From Platycnemis pennipes (Eukaryota; Arthropoda; Insecta; Odonata; Platycnemididae): a DNA stretch of 64,000 nt. The notes below the pieces were generated by a model. The model had not been told where the DNA came from, made no database searches, and saw only the letters and a list, made by a program, of their open reading frames with translations. Where the stretch lies: positions 101,453,544 to 101,517,543 of the forward strand of contig OW121852.1 of the NCBI GenBank assembly GCA_933228895.1, read 5' to 3'. A program made the translations under genes and the position numbers. This document shows positions 36,175 to 48,267 of this stretch, one piece after another (positions within the stretch are counted from its first letter, which is position 1; every line of letters begins with the position of its first letter).

Positions 36175-37137
36175 TTATGGAGGTTCCACCGTGACTCCGC
36201 GATTCAAAATCCCGTAAAAGAGCTATGTTATTTAATGAATAAATACCGATCCAGAAAAACACATATGTGGAAAATCATCTATAAAGTGATAATGCATACA
36301 TAATAATTGTATGAGTATGCTATTATATAGCGCGTGGTAGTTGCATTCTGTTTTTTTAGAAGCTCTTTTAACTCATTTTGACTTCGGAACTTGACTGACG
36401 TGTTGTTGCCACGTTTAATTTATAAAGTGAGAATACATGCTCAATCCCGCTAATACATATTCTCAAATAGGTTAAATATTTTCTTACTTAGTTTTAAACT
36501 ATTCCCTAGCAAATACAACTCTTTGTTTTCAATGTTATTAATGTTGATATTTTTGAATACTGTTTGGCAACGATGACGCTGCTACCATTTGGAAGCATTG
36601 GTATTAATTACACCATATCAATAACCAATGACTTATTTAAATTAGATAAAAAATATAAGAAGGACCTTGGAAAGGTATATTTCTAAATCAAGTTAGTAAA
36701 TAGGCTTGTAATTACGTTCCGTCACAAGTACCGTTGCCAATGATAACAACATACTGTAGCGCCACTTTCATGTAACTAAGGCTTTTCTGCTTTTTTTCGA
36801 GTAAATATTTATTAATATCAATTAAACAAGTGTGGTATGGCGAGCACTTTTTTAGAATGCTAAATTCTACATAAAATTGCGCATCTTATATTAGTTTTTC
36901 CTCAAATCGACATTTGACTTTATCTTATTAATCTGCAAATTTTACTGCAAGAGCCATGTTCTGCCGAATACCCACGAATAAAATAGCCGATTTTCAGCGT
37001 CTTTTTTCTTCAAATATATGATGGAAAGGCCTCATTATTTTATTGCCAATCGATAGATGGGCGAAAAATTGTGTGTCTTGAAATGTTCACTAAAATGAGA
37101 TCTACTTCACAATTCGGTGGAGCCACGTTAAGTTGCC
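36175..37137 (-). mobile_element. Non-autonomous DNA repeat, about 960 bp, copy with empty site
   Basis: The reverse complement of this stretch aligns along its length with 59981-61402. Shared landmarks include CTTTTACGGGATTTTGAA, GAGTTAAAAGAGCTT, ACGTGGCAACAACACGTC (the last reading TGACGTGTTGTTGCCACGT here), TGGCGCTACAGTATGTTGTT and TCTATCGATTGG. The ends carry imperfect inverted repeats resembling GGNGGYTCCACCG, which would suit a DNA transposon derivative. No open frame of note, so it is non-coding. It lacks the 450-bp insert present in the other copy. Confidence 0.75.
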
Positions 37138-37740
37138 AATTACACTGGTTTACAAACAAAGAGTTTTTCTTTCGCACGAAGGAAGGTACCTGATCCTTTT
37201 TTTGATACGACTTTTCACTTTGAATTCAAACGAAAGAAATTCTCGCCCATCAGCCTTAGTGTATATGTGACACCGGGGAAAATCCGAAAATTCCCTGATT
37301 TTCCAGTTTGTGTCAATTGTTCGTAAAAAAATGCACAGATCAAAAATCGAGATACCGGCCATGATCTATTCATAGAACACTGTTGCATTTTGTCCCTCCA
37401 TGAATGTTCAGGGCCGGAGGCCCGGGGAACCAAAATTAATAAAACAGGTTTTTATCAAAATCCAAATTAGCTTTAACACCCCAGACGACACAAACGTTGG
37501 TTTTTAAAATGTTGTATATATGGAAAATACATCACATAAATTTAACAAAATGCACAGATCAACATTTTCCCCAGAAAGGCAAAATGGAATAAACCGGTGA
37601 ACTTCCTCTTTTTTCCGATTTCATCAGAACTGGGTTTTGTGGAAGGAAAGGCATTAATTCAAACCTTAACAGGACAAGGAAATGTCATTATCCAAAAGAA
37701 TAAAATATGTGAATATCATAAAAGTAATTTCAAGCGCAGA
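37138..37740 (-). other. Possible 3' flank of the decayed ORF at 37741-37921
   Basis: Minus-strand frames at 37150-37433 (for example NWKIREFSDFPRCHI) are unfamiliar. AAATGCACAGATCAA occurs at 37331 and 37548, an internal repeat. I infer this is the 3' part of the same element as the adjacent coding remnant, without proof. Confidence 0.3.
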
Positions 37741-37921
37741 AAATGTGACTGATTATATTTTCTTGCCGATTTCGTCCATAACTTTGCCTTAGGAATCTTC
37801 CTAACTTAAGGAAGTAATCATCCCCTACGCCTTCTGCCTTGATCGGCTCTTCATTTGTGATATGTCCTGGTGAAAACGTTCACCATGCTCGTTGCTTTTA
37901 TTTTATCTACTTGCCCAGGAT
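37741..37921 (-). pseudogene. Decayed coding remnant with EHGERFHQD motif
   Basis: The minus strand encodes SNEHGERFHQDISQMKSRS (37899-37843). After a frame change it continues LRKIPKAKLWTKSARKYNQ with stops before it. From memory, EHGERFHQD and a following DYCW-LRRD-P-AKY-RKS pattern are shared by a large family of uncharacterised, often transposon-like proteins in arthropods and cnidarians. The aspartate/tyrosine block between the two motifs is lost through a frameshift and stops, so this is a dead copy. It adjoins the 960-bp repeat but I see no evidence that it belongs to it. Confidence 0.55.
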
Positions 37922-39670
37922 TGCATGAATATCGAATGCTTTAGACATCCTTAGCACATTTCAACTACTACAATGATGAATATGCACTGAGTAAATTCGT
38001 TCTGCAAATAAATTTTTTAATATAAAAATGAATTTGTTATAATTTTTTCATATTTACCTACATTGTACCTTATTTCAAGGATATACGTAGATGAATACAA
38101 AAAATATACAAATATGTACTTTGAAATTATGTTAGAAAAACATTTGAAATTTTTGTTAAAAATACTACAGTATACATAATATGTCAATACAATCCACAGT
38201 CTTATATGATAATTTTTTATGATGAATAGCGAGTCCTTCTGAGCCTTAACAGGCTCATTAGAAGGTGCTCTTTTGTGACTCTCTTGTAATGATATTTGAT
38301 TAATATCAATAAAATACCTACATATTATGAGATCATGCAGATATTAATTGAGTTCTCTGTAAGAACAAAGCACATTTATGAACAAACTTGAATTTATTTA
38401 ATTTGCTTGAATTTTAAATCATTATATCTTTAGCATGGTAAATTGAATTCAAGATTGAATTTTGATCAACACACAACAACGATTTGTTTGAGTGGTATAA
38501 GTTCAAGAAACAATTAACAATTTTAAATGTTAATCAAATTACATCAATCTGGAGTTATTTCTTGGTAGCATGTTTCTTACCTGCAGAGAAAAGAATCTCA
38601 TTTTATTTAGTAAACAATATCACTGATGCAAATCTCATTCATAAGAACTAATATTTCATTTTTCTCTTCAACAGGTGAGTCAATCGAGGGCTTCGATATG
38701 TGAATTACCATGAGCTGGAAAAAAACTTGGGCAGAGTATATGTATGTACAAATATTATATTGCACTTCCTGATTTATTCCAAGAAAGACTATAGAATGTG
38801 TTTTTACATTACTTATGTAATTAATTTAAAATAAAAATTCAGTAACAAAAGAAACTTGGAAGTCACGAGAATCAATATTGATCCCGAATATACCCACTAC
38901 AGTAACCATGACCCTAGCATTTCTTTGGTTTCTCGTTATTTTCTTATCGCACATGTTGTCCCAGTTCTTGATACATGCCAACTCCATTTGGCTGGATATT
39001 GCATCTCTAATTATACTTAGATTTGCATTGATAATTATTGCTAATAGATTTAAATTAATAATATCTTCACTCTATGCTATACATTAAGAAATCCAAATGA
39101 TAGCTGTTGAGGAGGAAATATTAGGAACTTAGTCACGAGAATTCACTAACCTCTCATGTCATCATCCATTTGATTGATAATTTGCTTTACCATTTGATTG
39201 TGCTCTTCTGACTGAGTATTTCTGAAGAGAAACACTTGTAGCCGATTGAAAAGACATCATCGTCTGTTCATCTTCGGATAGGTACATACACTTAGCGTAT
39301 AAAGTAGAACAAGCGATATTTAGGTCCAAACTGTATAGTTCATGCATTTAGGCACGACTGTTGCGCAAAATGCGGCGACAAAAAAAAAAATTAGCCAGCG
39401 CTCGCCTTTCAATGGAGAAATGCATGTCGATGCAATGACTTTCATTTCCTCCACCAAGTCCCTGCACGGTCTTAAATCAACACTTTCCTAATTCTTCCAG
39501 CTAAACGTTAATGATGTGACGTAGGTACTGAATTATGGCTCTAAAGGAGGAAACAGAAACATGCAGATAGTCGTATCACGTTCACAATCCCAGCATTAAG
39601 CACACTTTTATTTAAAAAAATGCCTTCACTCAGAGACCGATTTCAGACAGAGAACTGTTTGTTACCGCAG
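37922..39670. other. No gene recognised
   Basis: Very AT-rich. TTTTTCTCTTCAACAG at 38657-38672 is a good plus-strand acceptor, but the following frame closes within 13 codons. The plus frame at 38878-39087 is hydrophobic by composition (many T). Confidence 0.4.
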
Positions 39671-39733
39671 CGAAAGGGATCAGTGAAAAGGTGCAGTGGT
39701 ACGAAGGTGGTACGAAGTGGAAGAAGGTGACGG
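39671..39733 (+). CDS. Weak candidate exon
   Basis: GTTTGTTACCGCAG precedes and CGG then GTGAGTG follows a 63-nt segment. One frame is open across both sites, encoding KGISEKVQWYEGGTKWKKVT. A second frame opening with an ATG at 39621 also runs through most of it, so the choice is uncertain. The peptide is not recognised and no neighbouring exon is seen. It could be part of an old transposon instead. Confidence 0.2.
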
Positions 39734-41087
39734 GTGAGTGTGTTAAAAACAAGGCCGCACGCCTTATTAATTTACTTTAAACTGGTTATACTCGGGTAGT
39801 CATTCAACCACACTTGGTTCTGGGAGGGGAGCTAAATGGAAGGAATGGGTAGGGTGAAGGAACGGACTTAATATCTTTTCATTGAAACGGCCGAAGAGTG
39901 AGAGATATTTTTTTGCTAGAGTTACTTCCGGTCGTAGACGTGCCCATATTTTGAACGTTCTCATGCCTTTATATTCTGGATTACATTCAGAATTGATCCA
40001 TGCTTTCACCGGAGGGTCCCGGGAAATCCGGGGTAGATGCTTTCTGGATCACCCCACCTAAATATCCTCATGATTCAATTTTGTTGTGCCAGAACTTAGT
40101 AGGAAATCGCAGGTGGCCCAGAGAAAGGAACTGGATCCTCTACCCTCAATGTGTAAAGTACACATGCCAATGTGGTACGGGGCGATACGGATAGTAATGT
40201 CACCTATCATAAACCCACCTTCTGATTGAAAACTGATTAAAAAAAAAATACAAAATTGATGCTTTTCATTTTAAAAGCCTATCCAATGAAGACCAACGTT
40301 CGCGAAAACTATGTATACACAGTCCTATGAGAGCCAAAGTAACGGTTAAATACGAAATGATACTGACAGAGAAAGAATTATTTTCCACTACTCCCTATTA
40401 ATAATTACCACGAACTCTCAGTATATTATTTTTTATCCTAAATATGTTTCTGGAATTAAATAAGAATGTATTAACGCACAAAAGGTCCAGATGAGTACAG
40501 ATTCAACTCACGGATACTGAGTTACTTAAAAGACTTTCACATTCCTCCAACGTACTTAACAATAGATAAATAAAATAGTGATAGATAAGTATAGATATGT
40601 CATTAATAATTTCCCACATTAAAATATTAGGAAGAAGCACTTTGTCATTACTTTCAGTAACATGAAAAAAATCGTAAGTTTGGAAAGAGAAAATTATGGG
40701 TGTTGCACGCACCAAAGTGAAGGATGTGAATGAGAAATCGCTTTTCACTACGCCACGACGCGACGCCGCGTCATGTCAAACCCATTTACAGCAACTAACT
40801 TTGTATTTCCATTTAAAAGCATTGGTATTTATGCAAGACACAGTTATTGGCGTTTAATTTGGAAACAATAATTTAAAAAACTCGATGTAGAGTACATTTC
40901 ATTCAAATCAAGTTCAAATTCATACCTCGGCCAAATTTATGGGCAATGTGAAAATCAAGAGGAATATAAATAAATAGAGTTGGCTAAAGTGTTAAACTAA
41001 ATATACTTGGAAGCTGTGAAGAACAGTGCAAGGATCATGAAGCATCATGGGAAATGAAAGCAAGAAAGACAAGTGAAAATAGATATC
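39734..41087. other. No gene recognised
   Basis: No repeat or splice-flanked frame supported. Confidence 0.45.
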
Positions 41088-41445
41088 ACCTCCGTGGTAG
41101 CAAAAGAATCTCGAAGAAAATAAATTCAACGTAGAAATGAATAAAATAACTCTAGACTGGCTTATTAATCAAGCGTTTGTTCTGAGATATTTCTTAAAAC
41201 TAGAAAAAATCTCTATCTCGGAAAAGATAATTGCAGAAGTTAAGAGACACTTAAGAACCTGGAAGAACCTCCGTGGTAGCAACAGATTCTCTAAGAAAAT
41301 AAATTCAACGTGGAAATGAATAAAATTACTCTAGACTGGCTGATTAATCAAGTCTTTGTCCTGAGATATTTCTTAAAACTAGAAAAATCTCTATCTCGAA
41401 AAAGATAATTGCAGAAGTTAAGAGATACTTAAGAACCTCTTGAGA
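41088..41445. repeat. Two-copy tandem duplication, period 179 bp
   Basis: ACCTCCGTGGTAGCAA begins each unit (41088 and 41267), followed by AATAAATTCAACGT, ACTCTAGACTGGCT, TGAGATATTTCTTAAAACTA and GATAATTGCAGAAGTTAAGA in the same order. About a dozen differences and small gaps show it is older than the one at 31 kb. Confidence 0.85.
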
Positions 41446-42115
41446 ATATTATCAGGCAGTAAAGTTTTTCTTGGAATAACAAACAAAACGCCAGATGCAA
41501 GGAGTTCCTCTTCCTGGTGGATGATCTGTTCCAGAACGGGGAAAAATAATCGTGAAGCTACTTTATTGAGGAGAATTTTATTTTTCAGGAATCTGAAACC
41601 CGGAGGTTAGGTATTCTATTTTTTAAAGCCTGTTACTCTGCGCCATATCCAGCGATTAAAATCAGTATAAGCCCACGCACATGTGCTGTTTTAAGGAGTA
41701 CCTGTATTCTTTTTTTCATATATCAATTTTTTCAAGATGCAAGAAAAATTAAAATTGTGAAGGTAGAGGAATGGGGAGAACAAATTAACATTGATGCAAA
41801 GGTGCGTAGGACAATATGGAGCTTGTCATTATAGCGGCATCAAAGAAAACTTGACAAAGCAAAATTATGTATTCAATGATAAGTCAAATTGTGCGAAACC
41901 TGATAAAGACCAATGACATTAATCAAAGCCTTTCAGTGGGTGAGGCAGCCGTCCCTAACGTTGAGCCTCGACTGAATTGTTCGTTTAGACCATTTTAATT
42001 AATAACTTCTGAGGAGATGAGGAATGAGGTCATCCAAATCGTTACTCAGTCAGTCTCAGCCAAATTAACACTTGCATTCCCTTCGACATATCTCACGTAC
42101 CTAAGCAAAAGCCAT
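41446..42115. other. No recognised feature
   Basis: No gene or repeat supported. Confidence 0.45.
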
Positions 42116-43197
42116 GAATTGCCCTAATATCTGTTCATTCATCTGATTATACCTATGTCACCCTTCGTTCGTTCCTATTCTTACGCCGATTGAAATCCTG
42201 ATACTATCCTTCAAGTACTAAAATACTCTCTGTTCACTTCAAGGCAACAGGGTTCTGACCACTTAAAATACGAGAAAGAATGGTTAATTGCGTCACTCCT
42301 TGAGTCAGATAGACGTGGGTTTGAAAATAACAGCTTCGCTTATTCACATTGCACAGGAAATGAGTCAACTTGTCTCGTTTCCCGTTAAACCTTTTCAGGC
42401 TGAAATGTTGGGCAGATTTCCATTTTATGAAATACAATAGACAAATACTAACTGCCGCAAAAGATTAAGGACTTCAGATAATAGAATCCCTGAGGATAAC
42501 GTTCCTGTTAAAAGTCAGAGGGGAGGATATTACCAACACGATGGATTTCTCAAAGAGTTTTAACATCGATATAATATTCAAAGACTACTCCTTTCATAAA
42601 ATGCCCCGTGAATGACATAAAAGCAAAGCAATAAAAATAATGGACATGAGTGTTATATACTTTTTGAAATCATCTACCGAAATATATTGTTTTCATCAAC
42701 GCTGGCGTGGTTAGAGGAAATGTGATTTTACCTACGATAGAAAGAACCACCATTTTTTGCAATGCTTTTATAATGGTTCCAAAATTAAAAAAAGGATAAT
42801 AAAAAACGTTTAAGTGGTAATGATCAATTATTTCGTTCAACTTTGGCCCAAACGGAGCCGATTTCCTATTTCTCTGGTCACCTCAAAATCCCATCAACAT
42901 GAGACAGAGAGAGCGAGAGAGTAACAAGAATATTTTTACTGACAAGTGTTATTTATATGAAGTAATGATAAACTTTAAACTCTATAAAAAGAATTTTTCT
43001 CGTTCAGTGTGAAATAGAAAATATTTTACAATAAAAAAGTAAAAACTAGTTAACTCAACTACTTTGCCCTGAATTGCCCTAATATCTATTCATTTATCTG
43101 ATTATACCTATGTCCAATCTCTCCTCCGATCTCCGATGTCTCGTTCAGTGACAAAATGGAAAATATTTTACGATAATAAAGTAAAAACTAGATAACT
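42116..43197. repeat. Interleaved short duplications
   Basis: GAATTGCCCTAATATCT through CTATGTC occurs at 42116-42159 and 43071-43114. CGTTCAGTG through AAAAACTAG occurs at 43001-43054 and 43142-43197. The second 44-bp element lies between the two copies of the other, so at least two duplication steps occurred. Confidence 0.7.
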
Positions 43198-44336
43198 TGC
43201 CTCCTTTTATGACTACTTATACCAATAAGTATTAATTAATTTCACCGGTAAGAACTAATTCTCCCTTTCATACGAAAACTTCACTCTGTAGTATTTTATG
43301 TCTTCGCTTAATTTCCTCTTGCGGCCGTATGCGTCTATTCCACCCATTTTATCAAATTAGCATTTGAATTCCTTCTCTCAAGACCTGGAGTTAATTAACG
43401 TTTGATGCTATATTGAATTACATGTCTCTTCTCTCATCTTTTATATTGCTTCCTCCATGTAGCTACCCTTCCTTGAAAAATAAGCCTCTTTTATTAACAA
43501 GATAGAGTTCAAAATTAAGGCGGACGAGGTTTCAGTAACTGCTACATTTAGGAATAATAAGTTTAATTGTACTATTTCGTCAGAATAAAAGTTCCTTAAA
43601 AAATATTTAAGGTCATCATTTTAAGTTTTCACAACACTTACAGAAGTGCTACGGGCATTGATTTCAGGAGTGCCGATCACTAGTAACATTTCTTGGTCAC
43701 AATTTCTGAAATAATGTGACATAGTATTTAATGATCAAATGAATCAAAACCGAAATATCGAACACAAAATTTTCCATGCCCCGAGCTCATTATATGCTAT
43801 CCAACTGATTCGAAATCCAATTATGTTATTTTTATGCACCGTAATTAATTTGCTTGATGGGCGAGTGGGGAAGTCACAAGGGTATTAAGACCTCTTACCA
43901 AGTCCTATTCAAGTCAATTAATAAGTTTTTGGAACCATCCTTAGGTTAGAGGCATCAGAGAGCTAAATGAAGCCATTAACGAAACGATACAGAAACAAAA
44001 AGAAATCTTGCTGAACTGCTGAAAATGACGGGAGCCAGAAAAGGCAATTAATTAGTTACCCTGTAGCCCGTAGCTGGTCTTTCTCGAGACAAAAGAATGT
44101 CTGAACCTGAAGAAGCAAGTAATGCGTTGACTCAAGCGGCCTGTGGCCTCTTGAGCAGCCGCTGCAAATGAAGAAGCTCCTCCGACTCTAAGATGCCTGC
44201 CACTTAGGATGATACCGAGTGGGTTGAAAGCAGCTAGAATAAAAAGGTACATTGAACGGTGAATAAAGCCATGGACCTTTAACTTTCCGCGATTCTCAGA
44301 CAGCTATACTATCTACGATTGTTTTCTAAGGACTGT
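43198..44336. other. No gene recognised
   Basis: A GC-richer patch at 44050-44250 has only short frames. Confidence 0.4.
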
Positions 44337-44415
44337 AGAAATACTTTCCAACAGAGTGATATGCGCATTGGCTCGGAAAGCCAAATTCACGACTTTCCAT
44401 TCCCGGTCCATGAAA
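44337..44415 (+). mobile_element. tRNA-like SINE relic related to the 2-kb cluster
   Basis: TCGGAAAGCCAAA and ATTCCCGGTCCA (44371-44412) align with the anticodon arm and 3' end of the units at 2066 and 2195; the B box is destroyed. TACTGGGTGTTG at 44718 also occurs at 2151, suggesting part of the element tail is nearby. Confidence 0.5.
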
Positions 44416-45054
44416 ACCTTTCCTCTGGAAATTTTTATCGGCCTCTACTCGCCTTCGGTCGCCTTGAAACCGGGTAGGTGTCCTGGATAGTCCGGGTCAG
44501 TGTCCGTGGGATAGAGTTCTAGCTTCTCATCAAGTGACGACTAAATACTACTTTCACGCTTAACATTGATAATCACGAAAAACGCCCAACACAAAGTTGT
44601 ATTTACTGAGGAAAGGTAACGCTTTGTGAGTACAATAAATTTTGCATAAAAGAGGATAGAGAGGGAAATTGACTTAGAATTTTGAGCATTGGAGTGTCGA
44701 CATATCAGGTCAAAATACTGGGTGTTGGGTAAGCAGGAGATGGCCTAAGTCAAGTTATAGGACAAAGAAAACTTAGCTGTTTCTTTTATCATATTAACAA
44801 TGGGAAAAAATGCATACATGATATGCCACAGATTGGGGAGCCGTGAAAAATCTTTCCTCCGCGTCATAGCGACCGTTATCCGTGAATCAAGGGATTTGGT
44901 TCGCTTTTGTGTTCTGGTTTCTCATCCCGGTTAAAATGCAGGCTGAGATTTGCCAGTGGTTTACGGACTTGTGTATGATTGTGAGTAGTTTCAGAACATT
45001 AATTACCTCCCGTACACCAGTTACCAGTCCAGCTTCCTCTAGTGTCAGATTTTT
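44416..45054. other. Possible diverged SINE head near 44860-45000
   Basis: TCATAGCGACCGTTATCCGT (44864) resembles GGTAGCGATCGTTATCCAT at 52132 and may be a worn head of the SINE whose body starts at 45055. Otherwise nothing recognised. Confidence 0.3.
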
Positions 45055-45330
45055 GTGTGGGATGATGGTCTCTCCTTGAGGGATATTTGGAGAGCAGTTC
45101 AGGTTCAGTACTCCGTCCGCTAGATGAGACGTTCAACCGTGGATCCCTTGACGTCTTTTCATGAAGCCCCTGACCCGTAAACTGAGAGCAGGCTACTATA
45201 GAAGCCAGGTTTTCCTCTACCTTTACCCAACTCACTGAGAAAATCCTTCCTACAAGAAATAACCTACTGATCACAAATGTAGGACTAAGCCAAACGACTT
45301 CAATCGTCAGTCGCCTCCACGAAATAGCAA
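45055..45330 (+). mobile_element. SINE body and 3' end, main family
   Basis: GGTTCAGTACTCCGTCCGCT (45102), GAGACGTTCAACCGTGGATC, GAGAGCAGGCTA, TTTTCCTCTACCTTTACCCA and a 3' block match the family. The head is missing or too diverged to place. Confidence 0.65.
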
Positions 45331-46100
45331 CAATTTCGCTCCCCTTCCACGTTTTGGCAATGCGTGGCAATACACCATTAATGCTCACCTCCGCACGCTG
45401 CCTCTCACGTTTCGCCGCCATCCGTCGCCACTTCGGTTGTCTGACGCGGGGGCGGGAACCCACGCTGCTCGGACCGAGACGGCGATGTTGTTTCGGCGAA
45501 ACGGATAGCGCTTTGAATAAATCCTCTCAAGGCGGACGGTCTTCTTGACGAGGTCACGATCTGGGTGGAGCGGAGGAGACAAGAAAAAAAGAATGAAAAC
45601 AGACGCAGACTAACACATGAATGAGAATAGCACCATCCTCCCAAAAATTTACATAAATTCAATAAATTGTCATCAATGTAGCGTCGGAGAGGCGAGCTCA
45701 TAGTGGGATAAATCTCACATTACCCCCTGAATCATTTAGAGAGAGGGCGTGAATAATGGAAAACAGGACAAAATATTTTTTATCAGTCAGAACAGGCGTC
45801 CAAACCTTGTGTTTACCGTTAAGAAACTCTTGAAGTCCACACTACCGGTCAGGCAACATTTCTGGCAATCATCTTGGGTAATTTTTATACTTAAAATTCC
45901 GGTGATGTGTATTCTTGGATTTCAGGTTTTCGAGTTTTCTCTTGCGGACAATCGAATTATGCGACGTTCATTCCGAGATATTAAGCATCATAAGTGCACA
46001 ATAGTTAAGACAGGAGTGTTAAGCATTCACCCCTGACTAAGGAATAGCAACAACTGCAAATTGTTCTTGTATACCTAGCATATATCTTGTACACACTCAC
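45331..46100. other. No gene; CpG-rich patch at 45390-45560
   Basis: Several frames on both strands are open across the CpG-rich part, which is a composition effect. No splice or start context. Confidence 0.4.
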
Positions 46101-46139
46101 CATGTAAGTTAGCATTATTTTTAAATGCTGAATATTCTC
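46101..46139 (-). CDS. Possible 39-nt microexon
   Basis: On the minus strand GATTGGTTTTCACAG precedes and G then GTGAGTGT follows a 39-nt segment whose frame 0 encodes ENIQHLKIMLTYM. It starts and ends in phase 0, so it could join the candidate 5' exon at 57462-57500 to the exon at 7541-7658 without a frame break. The sequence is too short to carry independent evidence. Confidence 0.2.
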
Positions 46140-46309
46140 CTGTGAAAACCAATCGAGGGAACGTTAAAATTTAATACGATCAGTTGAGCATAGCATTATT
46201 TTTAGTTGGGATCATTCAATGCATAGCATTGCTAGAAATCAAGCAGAGATTTACATCATTAATAGATTCATTGTTTGTCTTACACAGAGAAAATGAAATG
46301 GATGGCATA

Positions 46310-46573
46310 GTTTAACCCGAAGATTGGTCTGATAGGTGAGAGTAGAGCTCACCCTGTACTAAGCCATTGGTGAGTGAAAATTACACGTTCAGGGAAGTGG
46401 GCTCATTTTATTTCCCTGGGCCACCAGCGATTTCCCACTAAATTCTAAAATACAGAAAATCGAATCGTGAGGATTTTAGGTGGGGGTACACAGAAATGCT
46501 TCTACCCCGGATTTGAACATTGGAACCTGCGGTCTGTAGCCCAGTAGTCTCTACCCGCTAGACCATCGCCAGT
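46310..46573 (-). mobile_element. tRNA-derived SINE, second type
   Basis: At its 5' end (46573-46506, minus) it reads TGGTCTAGCGGGTAGAG and then TGTTCAAATCC, good A and B boxes. About 190 bp of non-tRNA body follows toward 46310. It does not share the main family's body. Confidence 0.5.
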
Positions 46574-47923
46574 AAATATAAGAAAATAACGTATTGTATA
46601 ACAAGTTTATAAAGAATTTTGATGAGAGAGATCTGGTCCCACAAATCCAGAAAAATCTTCGATAAGATAAGTAGATATTGCCAATGATAAAACAGGGATT
46701 AATAACTGCCCCTAATATTATTATATTACATTCCCTCCACGTTTTCTAGGAAAGATTTTAACCAATGATTTACATCATACAAGCATTCCATTCCCTTCTA
46801 CTCATTTGGAACTTAAATAGCGAGGACCCCGAAACCTGAAGTAGCTAATTTGGAAGCAATCTGTACTTAGACGATAAATTCTCTCTATATCTGAAGAATG
46901 ACGTGGGATTCAATAGGTATAAGAAAGAGGAGACAACATTTCTAGTGAAAGACGTGGCTAAATTTATCGCTTATATTGAAGGGTTATTCTGAGGTTCACT
47001 AATGAGAAAAACATTTTGGTATGAGGAGAGGACACATTCTAACGTCAATATAGTGTATTTTACTACATGCCGGTATGTTTATTGCTTCTTAAGCACGAAG
47101 GTCATTTTTCAATTTCGCAAAGTTTTACAACGACAATATCCTCTTAATCCTGCTTCGCTGGACGATGAATTGATAACATATTGGAGTTACGTCAGCAAGC
47201 TTCTCGGCTAAGTCAATCCTCGACTATTGAATACTATTATATTTTCCCATCATACACTTCTCTTATGCAAAAGTTATTAAATTTAATGTGCTAAAGGCTC
47301 AGAGAGAAAGCATGTCGTGAAACGCCGAAGCCTATGCTTGCGACTGAGATGCATAAAATACACTGTACCATTTGTCTTTCACTAGCTATAAATGTAATTT
47401 AAACAGCCATACTTGGGTAATGTTTCAATTACGAAGTTCGAATAGGAAGTATTCAAGAGCCCAGTTTTAAAATAACTCAGATACGTAACGATTTAGCAGA
47501 CGTTTCGCCAGAAAGGTAATCGATCTTTTCTCTTTGACATGACATTTACATTTAAATAAAGTCAAGGTACCGGGGTGACAATTGTGTTTTACGGACGTTG
47601 ACGTGCGCAATGTGAACTAATTTACGATGAGTCCACTCAACTAAATAACTGTGCTCACTTAAAAAATGCACCTTAGCAGGCAGCTCTGTATCATAACCAT
47701 TAATATTAAAAGCTCAATCCGGAAATGAAGAAAGAAAAGCCATTTTTATCTGAAGTCGACAAGCTTGAAATATGATAAGTAGACCTTTTAAAGTTTTCCA
47801 TTCAAAATGCTGAAAACCAAAGCTCATATCTAAGTCTCGCAATGGGTATGAAGCGACGCCCTCTGCTTTACTGTTTCTTTGTTCATATTACAGAAGAACG
47901 TAAGCTTCCTCACGAGAGCTGCC
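46574..47923. other. No gene recognised
   Basis: Plus frame 47002-47211 has no familiar motif or splice context. Confidence 0.45.
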
Positions 47924-48267
47924 GGGGATCGGTTTGGTGTGTTGGCTTGAGTACCTCCCTTGGCCTCCCATCCTTGGCCCGGGTTCGATTCTCGTCAGTG
48001 GCGGATTTTTCAGTGGTTAAACCGGTCCCTATTTGAGTGCCTAGTGGAGGACATTTAAGGTTCAGTGTTTCGTCCGTCGGATGGGACGTTAAGCGGTGGT
48101 CCCCTTGGCGCCTGTCCTTAAGAGTAAGCTAGTGCCGACGCTGGGTTTCCCTCCACCCTTCCTCCGTTCTCAAAAAAACTCCTACCATTACCCAAATACC
48201 TTCGTATCCTAAATGGCGCAAATGACCTCAGCTGCTGATTACCTCCACTGAGCAACCAACCAACCAA
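47924..48267 (+). mobile_element. Full-length SINE of the main family, reference copy
   Basis: Starts GGGGATCGGTTTGGTGTG, carries the B box GGGTTCGATTC, the body (TCGGATGGGACGTTAAGC, CCCCTTGGCGCCTGTCCTTA, GCCGACGCTGGGTTTCCCT), the 3' block TCCTAAATGGCGCAAATGAC and a (ACCA)n tail at about 48252-48267. CGAGAGCTGCC (47913) and CGATAGCTGCC (48268) flank it as an 11-bp target-site duplication with one mismatch. The simple tail suggests mobilisation by a LINE that ends in short tandem repeats. Confidence 0.88.

Noticed and set aside
38577..38690. Back-to-back splice-like sites (minus donor CAG/GTAAGA, plus acceptor TTCAACAG)
   Set aside because: All frames close within a few codons on both strands.
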